From: Nematostella vectensis
Lineage: Eukaryota > Cnidaria > Anthozoa > Actiniaria > Edwardsiidae
NCBI RefSeq assembly: GCF_932526225.1
Contig: NC_064035.1
Location: forward strand, 7,191,501-7,255,500
Length of the DNA: 64,000 bases
Direction of reading: 5' to 3'
Shown: positions 61,401 to 64,000 of the stretch, piece after piece
How positions within the stretch are numbered: the stretch's first letter is position 1
Layout of the letters: every line of letters starts with the position of its first letter
Position numbers and translations under genes: made by a program
Notes under the pieces: model-generated
What the model saw: only the letters and a program-made list of their open reading frames with translations
Database searches by the model: none
What the model was told of the DNA's origin: nothing

Positions 61401-64000
61401 TATTAAGAGTGTGTGACAGGGACATAGTGAGCACGCATGTTCAGTCTACAGACTCCAGTTCAATAATCTCGTCGTCAATTCTAAGCATCTCTGTGGTGCT
61501 ACAGTGTTGTGTGACCGTGACATAGTGAGCACACATATGCACAGTCCATGGTTTCAGTGTTGTGTGACTTTGACATAGTGAGCACATATGCACAGTCCAT
61601 GGTTTCGGTGTTGTGTGACTTTGACATAGTGAGCACATATGCACAATCCATGGTTTCGGTGTTGTGTGACCGTGACATAGTGAGCACATATGCACAATCC
61701 ATGGTTTCGGTGTTGTGTGACCGTGACATAGAGAGCACACATATGCACAATCCATGGTTTCGGTGTTGTGTGACCGTGACATAGAGATCACAGTTTTGCA
61801 CAGTCCATGGTTTCGGTGTTGTGTGACCGTGACATAGTAAGCACATATGCACAATCCATGGTTTCGGTGTTGTGTGACCGTGACATAGAGAGCACACATA
61901 TGCACAATCAATGGTTTCGGTGTTGTGTGACCGTGACATAGAGAGCACACTTTTGCACAGTCCATGGTTTCGGTGTTGTGTGACCGTGACATAGTGAGCA
62001 CACATATGCACAATCCATGGTTTCGGAGTTGTGTGACCGTGACATAGAGCACACATATGGACAGTCCATGGCTTCGGTGTTGTGTGACCGTGACATAGTG
62101 AGCACATATGCACAATCCATGGTTTCGGTGTTGTGTGACCGTGACATAGTGAGCACACTTTTGCACAGTCCATGGTTTCGGTGTTGTGTGACCTTGACAT
62201 AGTGAGCACACATATGGACAGTCCATGGTTTCAGTGTTGTGTGACTGTGACATAGTGAGCACATATGCACAATCCATGGTTTCGGTGTTGTGTGACCGTG
62301 ACATAGAGAGCACACTTTTGCACAGTCCATGGTTTCGGTGTTGTGTGACCGTGACATAGTGAGCACACATATGGACAGTCCATGGTTTCAGTGTTGTGTG
62401 AATGTGACATAGTGAGCACATATGCACAATCCATGGTTTCGGTGTTGTGTTACCGTGACATAGAGAGCACACTTTTGCACAGTCCATGGTCTCGGTGTTG
62501 TGTGACCGTGACATAGTAAGCACACATATGGACAGTCTATGGTTTCGGTGTTGTGTGACCGTGACATATCCTTACCATTCTTGTGTTTCCGTCTCACATG
62601 GAGGACTAATGGACAAATGGAACTTCCTCTTGACTCCGTCAAACTCGAACCACACCTTCAGGTAGACCTTGGTGGGTGACGCACCACAGCCTGGATTACC
62701 AACACTTGTCATGACGTAAACGCGCTGAACACTTTGGACAAGCATCCACCAACTAAGCGTGAAGGTGTTACTGATCGTAATATTCGGGATAGAAATAAAG
62801 CCTCGCTCGCCTTGCTTGTACGAGAAAAACACCTCGTAATCAAATGCTGTGAAATGGATACATATTATGTCCTCTCAATTACTCGCGTTTACCCCCTTGA
62901 ACTGCCTTGTTTCCCCTTTCTTCTTAATCCTCAGCTCCACATATTATGGAGCAACTCATCTTAGCTATCCTCACATCCACTTCCTTGCTCTGCCTTGTTC
63001 CCCCTTTTTTCTTCCTTTGTTGCTCCTCACTTTCACTTCTCATAGAGCAATTCTCCTGAACTATCCTCGCATCTACCTTCATGCCTTACCTTGTTCTCCC
63101 TATCTCCTTACTCCTCATTTTCATTCCTCAAATAGCAACTCACCTGAGCTATCCTCGCATCCCGATGAGATGATCTTAACATCACCCACAATGCTATTTC
63201 TAAAGGACGACCACGCCAACACGTCCCCATGGGATATACTTCCACAGCCACTGGCAAGCAACGCGACGAAGGGCCCGCTAACCCGGAATGACCAGGCGTT
63301 GATCTGACTTAGCTTGCCTCCGAAGTTATGGTTACCGAAGTACACTTCAGAATCCTTTTCAATAATGATATCGTCCGCAGTGGCTTGTTCAGCGAGAATG
63401 ACTCCGTCTACGTAAATAGCGGCAGACTTGACCCCATTCTCCCACATTACGCAGACGTGGTGCCAGCCGGACTCCCTTATCAAGGCGCTGGTTTGTCTAT
63501 GGTATAAAATAGGCGTTTATTGTAAGCATGGTGACTGTTGCTTAGCAAATTTGTCATACCGTTATACAAGACATAGAGCCGAACCCGTTAACGTTAACCA
63601 TGTCTCATCTTCAAATGCTTAAACGCTCAGCTTACTCGCCTGTGGAATATCATTGGGTTGGAAGCATGGGCCTCTTTGTAGATATCTTTTATTTTCAATA
63701 CAAGCGCTATTTCTTTGTTGCATACGAGATAAAGATGGTTTTATACGAGGAAATTAAATTCACAATAAGTGTATCAATTTGTAAACTTTTGTTTTCATAG
63801 ACAACATTTGGGTCGACTCTATGGTTCCATTCCCCTGTGCTTCACTTACACTTCAGTGCTTCCTATCTGTAAGGTCAAATAGAGTGTCTTTTGGACTTGT
63901 ATGGAATTTGCCAAGCATTTTAACGTCAAGTTCGTGGCTGACACAATCGTTGACAAGGAATCCGATAGGAACCCCAACCAGATGGACAGTGTGATTGCGT
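40221..64000 (-). CDS. Giant pentraxin/LamG-EGF-SEA-FN3 receptor fused to an iGluR-like channel with a K+ filter (5' partial)
   Basis: Minus strand, 27 exons in the window: 64000-63850 (partial), 63496-63144, 62846-62576, 60673-60297, 59938-59672, 58572-58468, 58188-57613, 55363-55207, 54822-54761, 53267-52983, 52899-52588, 51923-51627, 51150-50854, 50379-50041, 49570-49265, 48312-48013, 47443-47147, 46952-46674, 46075-45773, 44937-44720, 44164-43916, 43407-43313, 42720-42564, 42259-42193, 41939-41668, 40949-40781, 40450-40221. Every boundary is GT-AG and every phase matches its neighbour, about 6.79 kb of coding sequence. Extracellular adhesion modules are phase 1-1 exons; the channel part switches to phase 0. 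Predicted: a plasma-membrane protein with a very long ectodomain, a bilobed ligand domain split by the pore, and a short cytosolic tail. The join of ectodomain to channel (exon 45773 to 44937) is in phase but needs a transcript to prove. I know of no described protein with this layout. Confidence 0.85.
40781..42259 (-). CDS. Ligand-binding lobe S2 and last membrane helix M4
   Basis: Exons 42259-42193 (IGAIHNSPEYFLGLRKNGYY), 41939-41668 and 40949-40781. S2 shows TLDEVVAAIKSRKVDGALVD, the same pattern as the S2 lobe in SBP-type domains (L-x-x-x-L-x-x-G-K-V-D-A-x-x-x-D), where the final aspartate or glutamate contacts the ligand amino group in glutamate receptors. It continues KTAYGVVTSGDAIQLRH. 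M4 is TLRILAVWLVIIVMAGLAYE, followed by a basic stop-transfer LRRRLKSYR. The S1-M1-P-M3-S2-M4 order is diagnostic of the ionotropic glutamate receptor layout rather than ordinary K+ channels. Confidence 0.8.
41219..41612 (-). repeat. 41-bp tandem array carrying GTTAGT, intron after S2
   Basis: About nine units, on the minus strand GTGTTAGTTGTTGTCTTGGT plus GTGGAATGATGTTCAATCTT. The array starts about 50 bp inside the intron whose donor (41667) is GTTAGTAAAG, so units carry the same GTTAGT hexamer. Confidence 0.85.
42564..43407 (-). CDS. Pore loop with TVGYGD filter and M3 helix
   Basis: Exon 43407-43313 and exon 42720-42564 meet inside the filter: ...GTWEGLWWSFVSITTVG joins GYGDRSPVSYSGRIF, phase 2. 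This is the potassium-channel signature T-x-G-Y-G-D with the usual preceding W-x-x-x-x-T pore helix. The next helix, FAVSWTLTGIIIVSLATGVL followed by TTSLTE, sits where glutamate receptors have M3 and K+ channels the inner helix. K+ selectivity is predicted from the signature. Bacterial GluR0 and a bdelloid rotifer receptor (AvGluR1) are the known glutamate receptors with such a filter. Confidence 0.88.
42721..43016 (-). repeat. 23-33 bp array containing copies of the adjacent 3' splice site
   Basis: Units on the minus strand run CTTGAGATCTTGTGGTTTGT then TTAGGT or TAAGG. The real acceptor before the filter exon is GATTTGTTTAG followed by GT, the final unit of this array. Confidence 0.85.
43916..44937 (-). 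CDS. Ligand-binding lobe S1 and first membrane helix M1
   Basis: Exon 44937-44720 (ETCRCKRNLTTNW, YKPYVTTTVNGSPGLIIPV, QCCGSC) and exon 44164-43916 (LLNTIDGETDFSFPV, then YTPMVESPGAAFVVG). The order fits a periplasmic-binding-protein-like S1 lobe of ionotropic glutamate receptors: a K-P-Y-V opening, a D-F-S/A-x-P strand, a K/R before the Y-T-P-M strand. M1 follows as WPVIVLPLVMAYIAGAVMWF. The lobe has an unusual cysteine cluster, and sequence similarity to vertebrate receptors is low, so the ligand cannot be named. Confidence 0.7.
44464..44693. mobile_element. MITE family B, copy 2
   Basis: Starts CACCTATTTTAATTAAGGTT and ends in the diverged complement, with TA on both sides. Shares GTATCGTAACCC-GCAGTGC and ATACATGGATTCTCCGAGTG motifs with the copy at 8281-8541. 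It begins only about 20 bp after the donor of the S1 exon at 44720. Confidence 0.75.
45296..45530. mobile_element. MITE family C, copy 1
   Basis: Inverted ends GGGATTGGGTCTAGTCGATA and, on the other strand, GGGAGACTGGGTCGATCTGA. Internal motifs AATTCAACA-GACGTCGAA and CATTTTCTAG are shared with copy 2. It lies in the intron between FN3-10 and S1. Confidence 0.7.
45773..53267 (-). CDS. Ten fibronectin type III domains, one exon each
   Basis: FN3 1 to 10: 53267-52983, 52899-52588, 51923-51627, 51150-50854, 50379-50041, 49570-49265, 48312-48013, 47443-47147, 46952-46674, 46075-45773. Each is 279-339 bp, phase 1-1, opening with a P-P/P-S-N-V/I-T start. Each has the B-strand tryptophan (VSW, ITW, VQW), a G-x-x-x-x-Y-x-V-x-Y turn, the L-x-P/L-x-x-Y-T-x-Y-x-I/V-x-V-x-A motif, and an N-V-T-T-x-E/D end. 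Many N-x-S/T sites predict glycosylation. Domain 5 has an inserted basic loop (SSRRRRRSVDSS). Length and number resemble adhesion receptors such as receptor tyrosine phosphatases and cell-adhesion molecules. Confidence 0.9.
48900..49264 (-). repeat. 90-bp array carrying four copies of the FN3-6 exon end and donor site
   Basis: ACCTTTCTGGTCGGTTGTGG recurs at 48907, 48997, 49087 and 49173; the true exon end is at 49263-49265. On the minus strand each unit reads TTGTGGC..CCGACCAGAAAGGTA, i.e. the last codons of the FN3-6 exon plus GTATGTAAG or GTAAGT. Confidence 0.92.
49601..49770 (+). repeat. GAT/AAT microsatellite upstream of the FN3-6 exon
   Basis: Imperfect GATGAT-type repeat in the intron between FN3-5 and FN3-6. 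Confidence 0.85.
49849..49935 (+). mobile_element. tRNA-derived SINE fragment
   Basis: A-box-like TAGCTTAGTCCTACCGG and B box GGGTCGAACCC at tRNA spacing, followed by a T run. The cloverleaf is incomplete, so a tRNA-like remnant rather than a tRNA gene. Confidence 0.5.
50536..50775. mobile_element. MITE family C, copy 2
   Basis: Ends GGGATTGAGTCGAGTTGATA and, reverse-complemented, GGGGACTGGGTCTAGTTGAT continuing AAGCGTACAGCATGC: about 32 bp of terminal inverted repeat. Same internal order as copy 1, in the intron between FN3-4 and FN3-5. Confidence 0.78.
52245..52475 (+). repeat. 28-32 bp array with TGATCACGTGACAT
   Basis: About eight units of CCATGTGATCACGTGACATA followed by ATGTCGC. The ATCACGTGAT-like core is palindromic and contains an E-box CACGTG in many units. 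Lies in the intron between FN3-2 and FN3-3. Confidence 0.85.
53455..53620 (-). mobile_element. tRNA-derived SINE fragment with internal duplication
   Basis: Minus-strand B box GGGTTCGATACCC and an A-box-like region about 50 bp upstream. A CACTGGGC-TGCCTGTGGTGA block is repeated as CACTGGGCCACCTGTGGTGA about 55 bp away. Confidence 0.5.
54433..54715 (+). repeat. GAT/GAC microsatellite at the 5' end of an intron
   Basis: Imperfect GATGAC/GATAAT repeat; on the gene strand it begins about 45 bp after the donor of exon 54822-54761. Confidence 0.88.
54761..55363 (-). CDS. SEA-like segment (two exons)
   Basis: Exons 55363-55207 and 54822-54761. The first reads SGFSLSVQAVLTSETWYSDH, then PDSEAYQSLRATIQDNVRK, matching the first half of SEA domains (beta strand, Y-x-x-x-L-x-D/N-P-x-S-x-x-Y/F, helix). 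The second is short (FKTAIRAIAASPAKSPP) in the frame forced by neighbouring phases and lacks the GSxxx autocleavage motif. An alternative donor (GTAAGG, phase 0) would read VQNCYSSHSGVTSQVTT but then breaks phase with the first FN3 exon. Confidence 0.5.
55778..57612 (-). repeat. 17-bp minisatellite whose unit is a consensus 5' splice site
   Basis: About 100 units; on the gene (minus) strand GGTAAGTAGAACACATC. The donor of the third LamG exon (57612) is GTAAGTAGAACACGATC, that is, the first unit. A 17-bp period shifts frame each unit, so the tyrosine/leucine/cysteine-rich open frames on the plus strand are artefacts. Confidence 0.95.
57613..58188 (-). CDS. Third LamG/concanavalin-like domain exon
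   Basis: 192 codons on one exon: NATHFWPLDDTRD, SGYTFSIWMKTEKDG, IWIHLVITYDKPS, LRLYKNGEEL and GCFDDIAFWDRPLSHSQVVD. This is the classic LamG/LamGL strand order, with the final D-D-x-x-x-W-x-R-x-L-S motif. The exon ends in a donor (A, then GTAAGTAGAACAC) that is also unit one of the adjoining 17-bp minisatellite. Confidence 0.8.
58210..58420 (+). repeat. GAT microsatellite at the 5' end of an intron
   Basis: Imperfect GATGAT/GATAAT repeat starting about 45 bp after the EGF exon donor on the gene strand. Confidence 0.85.
58468..58572 (-). CDS. EGF-like domain exon
   Basis: 35 codons with six cysteines in EGF spacing (C-x3-C-x5-C-x6-C-x-C-x9-C; CEPACPYNQQC then GGCQC). A whole EGF on a single phase 1-1 exon is the usual shuffled form. 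The donor at 58467 (GTATGT) keeps the sixth cysteine; an earlier GTAATA donor would lose it. Confidence 0.75.
59672..60673 (-). CDS. Pentraxin-like domain 2 (end) and an unassigned module
   Basis: Exon 60673-60297 continues domain 2: FWHHIAVTHSSGKVQLFIDG, then RLSSFNMWNVQFDRESIELL and CGEYRGNVIGWDSL, the Asn-Trp and Gly-Asn-Val-x-x-Trp pattern of pentraxins. Exon 59938-59672 (YRPDSKAFVYYNGSAAMRV to RFVFDDVEVLYQK) is about 89 residues without a motif I can name; it may be half of another jelly-roll fold, since DDVEVLY resembles the last strand of LamG domains. Confidence 0.65.
60006..60265 (+). repeat. GAT/GAC microsatellite at the 5' end of an intron
   Basis: Imperfect GATGATGACGATG-type repeat starting about 30 bp after the donor at 60296 on the gene strand. 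Confidence 0.88.
61250..61430 (+). repeat. Short array of GTGTGTGACCGAGTATTAAG units
   Basis: Units of 20-40 bp combining TTCCACGAGTATTTAAGTGT and GTGTGACCGAGTATTAAGTG. They lie directly beside the larger array and share the GTGTGACCG motif with it. Confidence 0.85.
61497..62568 (-). repeat. 51-57 bp minisatellite filling the intron after exon 62846-62576
   Basis: About 20 units; on the gene strand ATGTCACGGTCACACAACAC then CGAAACCATGG and a variable CATATGTGTGCTCACT part. It starts about 10 bp after the donor. Long histidine/threonine-rich open frames are due to 51/54/57-bp units being multiples of three. Confidence 0.92.
62576..64000 (-). CDS. Pentraxin/LamG-like domain 1 and start of domain 2 (exons 1-3 of window)
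   Basis: Exons 64000-63850, 63496-63144 and 62846-62576. The first two form one concanavalin-like fold: ITLSIWLGFLS, then GWHHVCVMWENG, YVDG, and a pentraxin-style end (QINAWSFRVSGPF, ASGCGSISHGDVLAWSSF, SSGC). The third opens a second fold (FDYEVFFSYKQGERGF then TFTLSWWML). Such domains bind sugars or protein ligands in extracellular receptors. The window edge cuts domain 1, and more domains probably lie beyond it. Confidence 0.7.

Noticed and set aside
61441-62642. Open frames of 150-360 codons rich in H, T and C
   Set aside because: They lie wholly in the intronic 51-57 bp minisatellite and break off outside it.

Overview
This is animal nuclear DNA, most likely from a cnidarian (an anthozoan such as a sea anemone or coral). 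The evidence is spliced GT-AG genes with short introns, eumetazoan families (TGF-beta type I receptor, heparan sulfate 3-O-sulfotransferase, FN3, pentraxin-like, EGF and SEA-like domains), abundant MITEs, tRNA-derived SINE remnants and minisatellites. The lineage call is an inference; the gene families are read from the translation.

Layout. 1.7-9.1 kb (+): a complete seven-exon type I TGF-beta/activin-class receptor serine/threonine kinase. 9.1-19 kb: largely repetitive, with a 104-bp array starting at the receptor stop codon, then a 4.6-kb satellite domain (12.6-17.2 kb) bracketed on both sides by the same 60-80 bp repeat. 19-25.6 kb: small, partly broken genes (a coiled-coil family exon with a frameshift, a split chromodomain gene, an unrecognised exon) and a LINE tail. 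26-28.6 kb: a 50-bp minisatellite and a minus-strand secreted precursor with an acidic N-terminus and an arginine-rich hexapeptide array. 31.2-31.7 kb: a small SET-domain protein. 32 kb: a dead reverse transcriptase fragment. 32.5-36.8 kb: non-coding, with two fold-back elements. 36.9-37.9 kb (+): an intronless heparan sulfate 3-O-sulfotransferase. 38.1-39.8 kb: a 33-bp minisatellite separating two convergent genes.

The last 24 kb (40.2-64.0 kb, minus strand) is one giant gene whose 5' end lies beyond the window. I could follow 27 exons whose splice phases all agree, giving about 2,260 codons. The order is: two pentraxin/LamG-like domains, an unassigned module, EGF, a third LamG-like domain, a SEA-like segment, ten FN3 domains (each one phase 1-1 exon), then a channel module built like an ionotropic glutamate receptor: S1, M1, a pore loop with the potassium-channel filter TVGYGD, M3, S2, M4 and a basic coiled-coil tail. 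This apparent adhesion receptor fused to a K+-filter ligand-gated channel is the strongest candidate for an undescribed system here.

A second theme is that tandem repeats in this giant gene begin at or near splice sites, and some repeat units carry copies of the donor or acceptor itself (42.7-43.0, 48.9-49.3 and 55.8-57.6 kb).
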